This document shows positions 31,150 to 43,400 of a stretch of DNA of 64,000 nt, piece by piece; the stretch's first letter is position 1; each line of letters opens with the position of its first letter. The notes under the pieces were generated by a model, which worked only from the letters and a program-made list of their open reading frames with translations, was not told where the DNA came from and did not search any database. The DNA comes from Pomphorhynchus laevis. Taxonomy: Eukaryota > Acanthocephala > Palaeacanthocephala > Echinorhynchida > Pomphorhynchidae. A program made the translations under genes and the position numbers. The stretch lies in NCBI GenBank assembly GCA_012934845.2, contig WNNJ02002443.1, positions 1 through 64,000 of the forward strand. Direction: 5' to 3'.

Positions 31150-32640
31150 GTTTTCATGCGACGCATACATATGGAACGGGACTGTTCTCGGAGAGGGTTA
31201 TCTGGATACATGCCGCGTTTTCCTTATGAATCGCCGCGCTTATGCGTTGAAGTAAAAATGTATTTGCTCGCCTCTCGTTACAGAGAATGCTTAAATGCTT
31301 TCCGACCAAGGCCAGAAAATCAGTTGTCTCTTTGCCTATGCTGGAAAACGTCTCGATGGAGACGGCCACGAATTTCGTGTATGTTGCACCCAGGCACGAA
31401 ACAACAGTTGTCCTCGCTTCTAAGAAATCAGGCTCGCACCGTCCGGTTGACTTCCGTCGATGTGTGACAACCCGACAGATTCGAGGTTGCAATGGAAACC
31501 GGCTAATGCTTAGGAAGCCTTAATGATTCCGTTGACCTTGACGTAACTAAAGTGACGGCCTATTGATCTGTGAGTCTAATTCGTGTATGCCCAATTTCTT
31601 AACATGTACAATACAGGGGAAGCGATGCGGTGCATAGACTGCTAGACCTAATTGAATACTCGTGGATATACGGATGGCCTCGTCGTCCAATCTGGAATCT
31701 CCTGCAGGAAAGCGCCTGCTGCACTACCTTGCACAGATAACATACGTGCTTTTTCTAATGGATTTTCGACTAAATCTAAAAGTCCCTGCCTAATTTGCTA
31801 TAGAATCGGCCGGCTTTAAAAGATCTGTATATCGGGGTTCGCCAGGAGGTTCCCACCCGTAATGGGAAAGTCACGAATCATTTCCGGATAGAAAATCAGG
31901 GTCTTGATATACCAATCTCGTGCTACGTCCAGCACGTGCTCGACAAGTACGTGTGTGTAAGTCATTGAGGACAGGAAAGCTGGCAGAGCTGTGTTAGTAG
32001 TCGAGGCGATACCCAACCAACTCAGGGACATCGAGAGGGTGGCTTGCCTTCATGATCGATCGTCTAAAAACATATTTATAATAGACTAAAGGAACGTGCG
32101 GAAAACTACATCGTGATCATATGGCGAGCTACCCGTGAAAGCTGGTGTCGAGCAGAGTAGATAAGATATATTTAATGTCCTAAGCAGAGCCATAATAAGT
32201 ATATGCCATCATGTTTAGTCATGGAGGGTAATTGGTCACTCAAAATCATCAACCTCGGCGTTGCCCCCGGCTATCACGTCATCGATAGCAAGACTGTTCA
32301 CATTCACCGATTCCAATAACGTGGCCTATTGAATTGAAACTATTTAATCTCCGGAAGAAGCTTGGACATGATTTCTGTTACGTTGGACACGAGTTCACTA
32401 TTTGCTGGATTTAAGTTTAGCTCTAGTGATCGCCCCACCTCTTGTAAGCGGTGAATATTCTCACAAAGAGTCGACACGTTCCCGGAGAGTGTCGCGTTGT
32501 CTAAATACCATACGTTGACGAGACTTTTAAGCGAAACCACCAGATTAGTCACTACCAACAAGAATCGCAAAGGCCCCAGCCAATCGCCCCGCTAAACTCC
32601 TTATTGGGACAATAGGACGTTTGGACAATAGAATAGCAGT
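31150..32640 (-). mobile_element. LINE with C-terminal PD-(D/E)XK-like region, copy 1, decayed
   Basis: The minus strand in shifting frames gives GVQRGDWLGPLRFLLVV, VWYLDNATLSGNVSTL (RT catalytic block, second Asp changed to Asn), LGIASTTNTALPAFLSS, LDDEAIRISTSIQLGLAVYA, then ESVGLSHIDGSQPDGASLIS and the C-terminal block VAVSIETFSSIGKETTDFLA, LLQRISAAIHKENAA. The QPDG block aligns with the DGRRPDGVTVFP of related LINEs, which looks like a PD-(D/E)XK nuclease core. Same family as the element at 59.6-61.3 kb. The plus-strand frames here are shadows. It is truncated at the 5' end and inactive. Confidence 0.8.
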
Positions 32641-32644
32641 AATG

Positions 32645-34160
32645 TGTATATTAAGGAGAATAATTGTGTATATTAATATATTATTAGGAGATTTTAGCAA
32701 GCCGGATAAGATTGTTTTTTGGGTAAATGCCTTAGCTTTTTCCAGAATGCATATTCAACAATGTAATTGACTTTTTCAGGCAAACGTTATCCTCGAACTT
32801 AAAGCAATTTTAGAAAAAAAGAATTTGTACAAAATAAAATTACGAAAAGAGATAACTAAGAACTAATTTAATATTTTTTAATAGAAATACTATACGTTAT
32901 CGTTAAAAATACGATAATTAAATCTAAAATTAATAAATTAAGTTAAAACTTCCTATTTTACAAATTAAATTATCTGTAAATTATCAATAATATTTTACAA
33001 ATTCCGAATATACAAAAATAGTTTGTAAATTATTTGTAGATTATTAATTTTCTCGTTTGACGTTTGTTAAACAAACAGTAAAGTTTGTTTAAATTTTAAG
33101 TTCGCTGGCATTGTCAACGAATTTGCGATCAATTTCCATTAATAATTTTTTATTATTTTTAGCTAATAATTTTAGCTTACTAATTATAATTAATTATTTA
33201 AAATAATTTAAATTATAATTAATTTATAATTATTTCAATCCGGCTATATTAAATATTTAAAGTTCTATATCAAAATAACCGTTATTTAACCTAAAAGTAT
33301 GAGATTTTCGCATCAAATTAAAAAAATTGAAATTTTTGAATGATTTTAAGATTTCTAGAAATCTTAAAAACGATTAATCATCAAAAAATCCGATACCAAA
33401 TATTTTTTAACATTCAATAAGAAACCATAATATTATATATTATGTTATTATTATGTTACATTATCTTATTACATCTTTGTTCATAAGTGACACAAACACA
33501 GGACAATTGATAGGTTTATTTGAAGCATAAGTTATGAAAATTGTATGGTAATCTCGAAACATACAAATTACACCGATCTGTCAGTTCACGGCTGCCGTAT
33601 GAAATACTTACATATGAGCGGATATTAAAAAATAAGCGAAATTATATAAAAATGAGATATTTCAATTACCAGGATTTATATTTCAAGAATTTCAAACAAT
33701 AAATTTTTAATAATGATAAAGGTTGTTATCTCAAAAACTGGAATTCTGAAACTTTCCTGGGAATTTCTTAGTATCTTACTGGAATATCATGACTTGCCGA
33801 CAAATTCATCATGCATACTTGATATAATCTGACAATATAATCCGAGATTATATAAGAAAAATACTTAAAGACTCTAATAAAAAATAAAAATTGGTGATTA
33901 CTCAGAATTTCTTACTCAGTAAGAAATTTTTATTCGTAATTTTGCATAAATTAGTGACAACGTTTTACTAAAATCATATAGAATTTTATAGGATAAAAGA
34001 ATTTGTTTTCTTGAAACAATGTTTAAAAACATTAGCAAAATAAATATAAGTTAAACGCCTAAAACATTAAGCTTTTAACTTTTCTCTAAGTATTTCTTTG
34101 TCAATGCGACCATGAAGGATAAACAGTATCTTTCTATTTTTATTTAGCAAAAACATTTTT
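32645..34160. other. AT-rich intergenic
   Basis: No open frame, no tandem array and no recognisable repeat ends. Composition is close to 75-80 per cent A+T. Confidence 0.4.
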
Positions 34161-34515
34161 AGTAATCATATAACCCCGACGCGAAAGAATGACGAATGCC
34201 GTTTTGTCATCACTATGACTCATCAGTGCCAGTTCCCTCCCACTGCTGGATGCAAAGGAGGACTAGCAGACGGCAATTAACGAATGAATCAACTGCATGA
34301 TGTACTAGAAAATCTCTAGTAACATCATCTAGAGTGCTGAATTAGCACTACAGCTTCACCAAATTGGATCATTAGCAAAAGCACTGGCAAATGCCAGCGC
34401 AAGGTATCTTAATATCGGCTTACTTCTAATCTCAAATGATGATACCATTCCGTGTGAATTTTTAGTAATCATATAAGCCCGACGCGAAAGAATGACGAAT
34501 GCCATTTCGTCATTA
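34161..34515 (-). repeat. Hammerhead satellite, 303-bp period, 1.2 units
   Basis: The block starting AGTAATCATATAA at 34161 recurs at 34464, exactly 303 bp later. The same 303-bp spacing occurs at 63543/63846. The unit is rich in small hairpins (CTGGCA-AA-TGCCAG; AGTGCT…AGCACT), as expected of a compact folded RNA. Transcription sense of the ribozyme is minus strand. A lone dimer-junction-sized insertion, rather than a long array, is what reverse transcription of a multimeric or circular RNA would leave. Confidence 0.8.
34195..34280 (-). ncRNA. Type III hammerhead ribozyme, core base changed
   Basis: On the minus strand: GTC (34269-34271), helix I TGCTAG with CTGGCA (one G-U pair), CTGATGA, helix II GTCAT-AGTG-ATGAC, then AAAA in place of GAAA, and helix III A-CGGCA with TGCCG-T (6 bp). 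Everything but G12 of the core is kept, so this copy is probably inactive while its fold is preserved. Confidence 0.75.
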
Positions 34516-34689
34516 ATAAATAATAAATAATAAAATCCTTAATAAATAATACAAAAACATTTTTGTATTATTTATTGAAAATTAATTCCTCTTTATGAAG
34601 CTTTAACATTTAAGTAATTATTAACCGCTTCTTGTAATATCATTGTCCAAAATACTTGATGCATTATATCGTATTGATGAACAAAAGCT

Positions 34690-34995
34690 ATTAAAAGAGC
34701 TAGGTGGGCTCAGAAACGGGCTCAGCATCTGTCATTGAAGAAGAGTTCACAGGTACGCCTTTGAAGATTACTTGGGCAATCTCGGGTTTGGTCTTCTTTT
34801 CTAGAAAACGGTCCCAAGAATAAATACTAAGATTTCTCAAACACCTTTTATCCGAACTACCTAACATAGTTCGCCTCCACAGGGCTCTCAGGAGGGTGAA
34901 CTACCCTGAGTAATTCAGCCGGCAGGCGGCGCGTTGGTGCGGCCGGGGGCCTCAGATCCCACTGGACCTAATGCCTTGAAAATGATCAAAGGAGA
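34690..34995 (+). mobile_element. I/R1-like LINE, 3'-terminal fragment
   Basis: Matches the 3' end of the LINE at 40.4-43.9 kb: 'GGGCTCAGCATCTGTCATTG' is common to both, as are 'GGCGCGTTGGTGCGG'-type and 'CTCAGATCCC' blocks before the end. Only the last 300 bp are present, as expected for a 5'-truncated copy. Confidence 0.8.
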
Positions 34996-35130
34996 CATAA
35001 TACCTTATTTCGGCAAAGTATAATAGATTTGTCCTTTTATTTAACTTATGATATATATTGTAACGACATGCAATTTTATTTAATAAAACATTTATTTATT
35101 TAAAAGCTAGAAATCCGATGCTATAAAGTT

Positions 35131-35200
35131 CGTTTCAGTAACACTTCCCCAGTTATATGCCATTTTCATAAAATGGCATATAACTGGGAAAATCGAAACG
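35131..35200. repeat. Strong hairpin, 19-bp perfect stem
   Basis: Arms 35148-35166 and 35170-35188 are exact complements (CCCAGTTATATGCCATTTT) around a 3-base loop. An outer CGTTTC/GAAACG pair extends the foldback. No coding content. Confidence 0.8.
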
Positions 35201-35489
35201 GACAAAGGAATTTAAGAGTAAACATTTACATATTGCTGTTTTTATTTTTTTATTATAATTAGGATTAAATGTTAATAATATTTAACTTAATTTTTATTTC
35301 CTAAAACCTAATTAAGATTTGTCTTGATTTTCTTAATCCCAAATGTCTAATAATCCTTTAAATATACATTTAATGACATTGTGATGTTATTGTCACTTAT
35401 TAGTTATCGTATAAGAGATGTATATGTATGACTATCATGTTTAAATAATATTTTATTAGATAAAATAATAAAATGTAAATTTTAATTGA

Positions 35490-35915
35490 AGCCACGCTTT
35501 TTTAAACCAGTCCCAACACATGTTATCAAGGCAACGTAACCTTTCGAAAGATTAAGTATTGATTTTAAGGGCCTACTTCGATCCAGAACCTAGAACCGCT
35601 ACCTTTTGTGTGTTATTGACGAATTTTCGAGATTTCCCTTCGCTCTTCCGTGTCCAAATTGCTCGTCCATGTCTGTGATCGACGCACTAAATCGTATATT
35701 CAGTATTTTCGGTTATCCATCCAGCATACACAGCGACCAATGATCATGTTTCCAATCTACTGAATTTCGTCGTTATCTCAACTCTCAGGGAATCAGTGTA
35801 GTCGAAATATCCCTTACAATCCATGAGGTAATGGACAGATTAAACGTTACGTAAGAAATATCTGGAAAACCATTCAACTCGCTTTACGCACAGCTAAGAA
35901 GTTAACCAATGATTT
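35490..35915 (+). mobile_element. Ty3/gypsy-like integrase fossil
   Basis: The plus strand shows an integrase-core stretch (VIDEFSRFPFALP, then SMSVIDALNRIFSIFG), clearly related in type to the integrase of the LTR element at 53.7-57.6 kb but diverged from it. No LTRs or other domains adjoin it. It is an old broken piece of a Ty3/gypsy-like retrotransposon. Confidence 0.75.
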
Positions 35916-37299
35916 GGAATTATTAAATTTTGATTTAGCATTATTGTTTTTTATTTTATAATTATATTAAATACGTAGACTCAGTTAGCTGATTTGATTA
36001 TTAATTGTTTGATGCAAGTCTTAGTTTTTATGGGCTTGCATAATCGATGATATTTTATTTTTTTAGAGTGATAAATGGAGGAAAAGGGGAAATTTTCTTA
36101 TTGACGAATTTTTATAATTTCGCACGCTAGTAAGCAAAATAACGTGTGTTTAATGACTCAGTATATAATGTTATGAACGCGCTTTTTGGTTATAAGTGTG
36201 TGACTTGAAAAGTACAATAAAATTGCCAAAAATTCGTCAATAAGAAAATGGTTTTAAATTTTTATATTTATGATGGTAACGCTCAAATAATTTTTTTATC
36301 TCTAAATATAACTGGGAAAGTTGACGAGAATGTGAAAATATGTCAAGAATGTATATGCAATCACCAACTTTTATGAACAGATTTATTATAATGATTCTGT
36401 GTAAATTTTTTATCTACATCAATTATTAATGATTAATTATTAATCAATAATTACATTATAAATTAATAATTAATAATTATATAATTAATAATTACATTAT
36501 TAATTAATGATTAATAATGTAATTAAAAATAAATGTGAAATTATTCTATAAAGTAGTTAAAAATTAAGAGACAAGCCATGTTTATTCCAAATTATAGCCT
36601 ATTATTGATGACATGTGTGACAAATGCCGAATAAAATTTGTTTTTTTTAGCATTGAAAAAATTCAAAGAGAGTGGCGTGATTCATTTCGAAGATTTCTAA
36701 TTTGGAATAAAGTTCGCTTGTCCTTTGACTTAAACTGTAAAAATAGACGAACAACAAAAATTTTAAATTTTATTACGATTTATCTTTTATATTATGAACT
36801 TGAAATTTTGAAGCAGGACCAATAAACACCAATTTATGTTTATTTCACTATCTGTGATAGCATCATAATAAACAAAACGTTAATTATCGTTAATTTTATT
36901 TATCTATTAATTTTGAGTTTTATTGTTAATACTTTATCCATATTTGGTTTTAGGGTTATGTATAATTTTATACACTCAACTTACACCAAGTTGAATATCA
37001 TTTATAATTAACATAAGTGTGAGACAACAATTTTATCGTTTAATAGGGGCATTTGAAGTTTATCGGCATTACAAATTCCTTCTGATTTTTTTAAATAAAT
37101 CGTATATATTTATAAATATATTCAATATTAGTATATAAGAACTAGTAACTAGACATTAAATTTTGTCACGCTATCTATAGATAGGTGTTCTCTTCATTGG
37201 TTGAAGTTAGAATTGGCCTCAACATGGTTACTGGTTCGAAAACACAAATCATTATTTTGTGTTTTTAAATAGTTGATAATGTGATCCATTATTGATAAA
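35916..37299. other. AT-rich intergenic with one R1 copy
   Basis: An R1 ending (ACGTAGACTCAGTTAGCTGA) lies at about 35972-35991. The remainder is low-complexity A/T; a 70-codon frame at 36613-36825 has no recognisable family. Confidence 0.4.
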
Positions 37300-37465
37300 G
37301 AATTATTGGAGTTTGATCAAAAGAAGAAAATTTTTTATTGATATTTCATTAACCTCTGCTAGCATCTTCAGAAAATTACCTGTCATTTTCTGAAAATGCT
37401 AACAGAAGTTAGCGAAATATCAAATAAAAAGTTTTACTTTTTTGTTGATCCAGCTCCAATTATTC
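37300..37465. repeat. Foldback element, imperfect arms of about 75 bp
   Basis: Left arm 37302-37380 (with 'CTCTGCTAGCATCTTCAG') is the imperfect complement of right arm 37385-37464 (with 'CTGAAAATGCTAACAGAAG'). The arms have diverged by roughly a fifth, so the element is old. It is non-coding. Confidence 0.65.
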
Positions 37466-37858
37466 ATTATTTTGTGTGTTCGATTGCATGAACAATGCCC
37501 AATTAATTGAATCATATCAGCAAATCAGCAGAAGATTAATTCCTTGAGAAATTGATATAAGCCAGCTTGAGTGTGCCTAAGTTACTTGCATCGAGGCAAT
37601 TAAATGAAGGCATAAAATATGTAACTTCTACTATCTTAGAGGCATGTAAAAATTCTTAGCGAAAAAGTAAAACTACCAAAGTAGTAAAGACTTGTTGGTT
37701 CAGAGAATTACAACAATTACTGATCTCTTTAAATAGCAGACGTAAGTTTGATTCAACAGTGCTCAAGAGCTAACTCTCAAAGTGGTTTAGTAGCTAACTC
37801 TCGAACACGGTGTCGCTTAGAAGAATTTCAGCAATCATTTAAAGCCGAATCCGCTCCG

Positions 37859-40345
37859 TCCGGTCACCTCCACTCCTAGACGGATGTGGAGGTGACCGGA
37901 AGTGGACCTTAGGAGTTTAGGATTTCTGTTACAGATAAGTCCCTACTCATGAAGTCACCCCAAGGCGGGATTGGTTGAGGTGATTGAGTGGTTCCATAGT
38001 TATGAAGGGCTAGTGACTCCTCCAAAACTTTTTCAAGGCCTATCTTACCTATCCAACCTAATGTTCTATCCTTCAAGCAAATAAACTTCTCCTTCTTGAA
38101 AATCTTCCAAAATGAAGACTGAGAAGGATTAAGACGAGCAATACTCGTCCTATCCCTACTCAGCTGGAACCTATATCTAGTGCTCCAGTATTCATTCGAG
38201 AGAGCCTGTCTGGCGGAAACAGAGAGATTAGGGAGGTTAAGCAATTTCGCTAGGACCTTGAGTTTCGTCGGAGTGGGATTGTATATACGACCTTTATAGG
38301 TAGTCGATAGAATCGCGGTTGCTTGCGAAAAGAGGTAGGTATTAAATTTGGTCAGACTCTCATTTCCTATTCGGGGAATAGTTGGAGAGCCGCTTGAAAG
38401 AAGGCCACTCTGATTGGATCAAAGTGAAACCTCCTTTGAAGTAACATATCTTCCTCAATTATCCAACGAATTAGGTCATGAGAGGTGGATAATTGCTGGC
38501 GCGACTGCGCCGTGCAGAGGGGTTTTAACAATCACCTCGAGTGAAGCAGTAAAATGTCGAGGATAGAATTTGTTGATGTGCAATGAAAGGTAGGTGACGG
38601 GGGTTTGTGAATAAGATAACCGTTCCTAGCTCTGCGAAGTGCTGCATTGATCCAAAGACCAGTTCTGTCGTTGAAATCTCCGAGTATCATGTCATAACCG
38701 CTGTCAATAATACTATCCTGGAGGTCACGGTTCTTGTGAATTTCCCCTGGACGGATGTAGACATTGGCTAGACTTATGCGTTTACCGTTCTTACTGAGTG
38801 AAACTATCAAGCAAGACAGGGCTGGACATGAGTAGTTTAACAAGAGGGAGGACCTTAAGGAGCACTTAACTAAGGTCAAGAGTCCTTGAGATGAAGAGGA
38901 GTGAGGTGGGGTTATGTACGGAGTATAGTGGGAACAGATATGCTTTGGAATAAATCGAGTAATGTCCTGGGGGAGACGGATAGACCGCGTCTCCTGAAGG
39001 ACTATAACATCTGCATCTCTACCAGATAGAAGTCTAAGGGCAGAAGCACCTCCTGAGTTCCACTGAAGGATATTCAGTGAAAAAGGCTCACGAGTACTCT
39101 GCATTGTGATGGATTAGTTGTATGGGAGATTGCCAGCCTAGACAGATCTAGGAGCAGGAAGGTTTACCTTCCTACCGCTAGCTCCATCTAGGGTTGGAAC
39201 TTGCCCCTGGGTAGTATCATCATTTCCCCATTGTTTCTGCCTGATCAACTTTCCAATCTTGATTGGGGGGACGGCGTGAGCAGAGGCCCCCTTTTGTTCG
39301 AGGTCTTGAGTGAAGAAATAGGAAGTTCTGGATTCACGAATAGATTTGATATAGAGGCCGCTATCAACGCTTGGACCTCTCTTTGAAACGAAACCAAACG
39401 CTGATCCATAATCGACAACAGCTCGCTGTCGGACATCCTGGTTGCTGCCTGAGAAAAAGAATCAGGTGCCGGCTTAGACGGCTTGGAAGGTTTGATGAAT
39501 AGTAAATGATATTTCTTGAAATGCTCGCATTTCCTACTCCACGCGGGATGCGCTCCTCCGCAGTTGGAGCAGGCCAGATTATTTGTGCATGGAAGCGAGG
39601 ACTCGGCGGATGGGCAATCTTCATTACCACATTTCCCACAGCGCTGGACCGCACTGCAGCTGGAGGTCCAGTGCCCCCATTTATGACACCTGCTACAGTG
39701 CGGGTAGGTGTATTCTTCCTTGCCAACCACTCTAAATTTGAGGTTAAAGCCCATAAAGGGGTTGAAGGGGGATTTTTCCAAGAGTTCAGCCTACCCTATG
39801 ACGGCGGAGCAGAATCCAACATTAATTGGTAGACCGTTCCTCCCCAACAGGGGACGTACGTTTTTTATCTTGTAAGTCTTACTAATGAGATGGATGTCTT
39901 CTTCCTCCATCTGTGTAGGAAGATTACTTATTTTTAGGGAGGCCATAATAGGTTTCCTCTCAAATTCAGCAATGTCGCAGAAGTTAGCGACGAAGTACCT
40001 CTCAAAGCTCTCCAGGAGGTCCTGGGTAGCGAAGGAAATTTTTATGCTGGTGTCAAAATATCTAACTGAGTTGTAGACTACACGGTTTTTCATACTATGT
40101 GCAAACTCTCTTAGAAATTTGTTGTATAGTGCATGTCTTTCTAAAGGCTTTTTTAAAATGATTATCCCCAAATTTGGAATCTCGGGGATCGGGGGGAAGT
40201 AATTCCCCAAAATTCTCATCAATATAAGAATATCCACTAACCTTGTTGTCTTGAATTGACGAAATTTCTATAGCAGTATTGTCCATTTTCGTTGAAACAA
40301 CAGGATTCTTTGATTGTCCGTCACTGTGCAAACTAGTTATTGCGT
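37859..40345 (-). mobile_element. I/R1-like LINE, copy 1 (3' end missing)
   Basis: Minus strand. ORF1 (about 40237-39245) carries three CCHC-like knuckles (HCSRCHKWGHWTSSC, QRCGKCGNEDC and LACSNCGGAHPAWSRKC). ORF2 APE endonuclease (39104-38532): NILQWNSGGASALRLLSG, VIVLQETRS, MILGDFNDRTGLW. Linker (38244-37909): YWSTRYRFQLSRDRTSIARL. The copy stops just before the RT at a 14-bp snapback palindrome (37859-37900, arm CCGGTCACCTCCAC). It faces copy 2 head to head, 5' ends about 90 bp apart. Loss of the 3' rather than the 5' end is unusual for a LINE. Confidence 0.85.
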
Positions 40346-40429
40346 TTTTTTCGACATAAATCTACTCATGTCACCTTCATCGATTTTAAGCGAGCATTTG
40401 ACGCAATTGATCGCAAAAAAATGTGTGTG

Positions 40430-43400
40430 AAAAATGAACAGTGACGGAGGATCAGTCATTTACAACTCAAACGATTTTGCAGCAAAAATAAAGAATTTAA
40501 AAAGAATTCCAATATTTTGGTCGACAAAAAGGTATATTCTTGTCATATTCCCTCTATTGTTAAAATGGTTAATTTGGGTACTATAACCCTTGAAAAGCCT
40601 ATAGAGAGGCACGTGCTTTATAATAGATTTCTACTCGAATTTGCATCAACTCTCAGGAATAGAGTGATATTTAACGCCGTTCGTTATAGTGAAATTAGAA
40701 TAAGGATATCTTTCTCTTCCCAGGACATCCTGAATAGTTACCAGAACTACTTCGACTAGAACTTTAGTGATACTGCAACTTTCTAATGTAAACCTATACA
40801 GGGTTCTCTCAAAATTAGTAATCTACCTACTCAACTTGAAGAAGAGGATGTCAAATTACTAAAACATGTACAAACTATCTAACATTTGCCCCCTCTTGGG
40901 TAAGAATGGTTTCCCTCTCAACATCGGCTTCTGCTCGGCTGCCTTGGAGCAAACAGAATTACTAGAGAAAACAACCTCCAACCCTTTTATGGGTTTTAAC
41001 CTTAGATTCCGGATCGTGGGGAGAGAAGAATACACCTACCCCCACTGTAGCAGGTGTCATAAGTGGGGGGGGCACTGTGCCTCCAGTTGCTCCCTCCCTG
41101 CTACATGTGGGGTGTGTGGCTCAGATATTACCAGAATCTGTGAGATACAGATTCTGGTAATAAGTGATTGGCTCCATCGTCATACCTCAATTGTGGAGGT
41201 CCACACCCTGTATGGAGCAGAAAGTATGCTACCTTCAAAAAGTACATTAATATGTTTCCCACTTCGGCCTCTAAGATTCCAGTATCCTACTCCGATGCAG
41301 CGGCCTCCTCGGCCCCAACTAACTCCAGAAGTTTGACCGATTCTGAGCTAATAAAGATTATGGACTTAATAGATGCGGAATCTAATAAACATACTGAGCT
41401 TTTGGTCCAATCACTTTTTTCGGCCCTGTATCCGTCGCCGTCCATTCCAGCTCAATTGGTAGTGCCGACATCTAAAAAGAGGAGGCTTCGGCCAATCCCG
41501 TCCCCCCTCTAAGGCTAGGGAAGATGATAAAGGCAAAGACGACCTACAATCGGGGAAATGAAGACATTGCCCAGGGGCAAGTACCTACCCTGGACGGGGC
41601 TGGTGGCGGAAAGGGAAACCTTCATGCACCTAGCTCTGTCTAGGTTAGTAATCCCAAATCCAACTAGTCCATCACAATGCAGAGTACTCGTGAGCATTTT
41701 TCACTGAATATCCTTTAGTGGAACTCGGGAGGTGTAGAGATGCGGATGTTATAGTCCTATCCGTCTCCCCCAGGACATTACTCGATTTATTCCAAAGCAT
41801 ATCTGTTCCCACTACTCCGTACATAACCCTCCTCACTCCTCTTCATCCAAGGACTCTTGACTTAGTTAGTCCTTTAAGGTCCTCCCTCCTGCTAAACACT
41901 CATGTCCAGCCCTGTCTTGTTAGTAGTTTCACTCAGTAAGAACGGTAAACGCCTCAGTCTAGCCAATATCTACATTCGTCCAGGGGAGATTCACAAGAAC
42001 CGTGACTGCTGGTATATGACAGCGGCTATGACATGATACTTGGGGACTTCAACGACAGAACTGGTCGTTGGATCAACGCATCACTTCGCAGAGCTAGGAA
42101 CGGTTATCTTATTCACAAACCACCGTCCCCCACCTTTCATTGCACATCTACAAATTCTATCCTCGACATTTTACTGCTTCACTCGAGGTGGTTGTTAAAC
42201 CCCTCTGTACGGAGCAGTCGCGTCCAATTGTATCCGACCTTATTCTCGGATAGAGGAGGATACCCCAGGACATTACTCGATTTATTCCAAAGCATGGAAT
42301 CTCAAGGTCCTAGCGAAATTGCTTAACCTCCCTAATCTCTCTGTTTCCGCCAGACAGGCTCTCTCGAATGAATACTGGAGCACTAGATATAGGTTCCAGC
42401 TGAGTAGGGATAGGACGAGTATTGCTCGTCTTAATCCTTCTCAATCTTCCTTTTGGAAGATTTTCAAGAAGGATAAGTTTGTTTGCTGGAAGGATAGAGC
42501 ATTGGGTTGGATAGGTAATGTAGGCCTTGATAAAGTTTTGGAGGAGTCACTAGCCCTACACAACTATGGAGCCACTCAATCACCTCAACCAATCCTGCCT
42601 TGGTGTAACTTCAGGAGTAGGGATCTATCTGTTACGGATATCCTTAACTCATGGGGTCCACTCCCGGGCACCTCCAAATCCGTCACTACATTTTCTTCTT
42701 GTGTCTGTCAGCTTTTGACAGCCGATCAGAGAAGGGAGGTGGCCGTCTCAATGCTTTTAGCCTCCCCATTCGATGTAGCAGGCATCCATATTAGTAAGCG
42801 TGTTTTTATTCCTAAGAAAAAATCCTGCTCATGCCCTAAAGTTCTGCGACTCATTTCGATTCAAAATGGCCTCGTGTCGATTTACGAAAAAGCGCTTGCT
42901 TGTAAAATCCGTAACCATTTAAGTAGGCGTAATTTGATCCCTCCAGGTTTTAATGGGTTTGTCAAAGGTTGCTCGGTCCATTCAGCAGTAGGTGAGGTGG
43001 AACAGATTTTTTGGGATAATAGCCATCATCTTGTTGTGGCTGTTTTCCTTGACTTTTCTTCTGCATTTGACCGCATCTCCATTCCCTTTGTGATCTCTTC
43101 TCTCAGGTCCATCGGGTTGCCTGCGATATTTGTGAACAGACTGGAGATTCTGCTGTAAACCAAGCAATTTTACTATGAAGACGACCTTGATGCGCGTCAG
43201 TTCTACCCCATTACGGGTGTGTCTTAAGGCTTCCCTCTTTCTCCTATCTTATATCTTGCTGCTTCCATTAACTTATTTAAAATATTCAAACGCAAACAAC
43301 GTCTAGTGGTGTACGCTTATGACACCACAGCCCTGTTTACTGGACGCAGGTGTAAAGACGTAGTTTCTGACGTAGTCTCTTTTTATCTTTTCAAGATAAT

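Noticed and set aside
31102-31523. Plus-strand frames of 121 and 78 codons
   Set aside because: The minus strand reads as the C-terminus of a LINE, so these are shadows.
39201-39832. Plus-strand frames over the LINE ORF1
   Set aside because: The minus strand has CCHC knuckles in the expected LINE order, so the plus frames are shadows.
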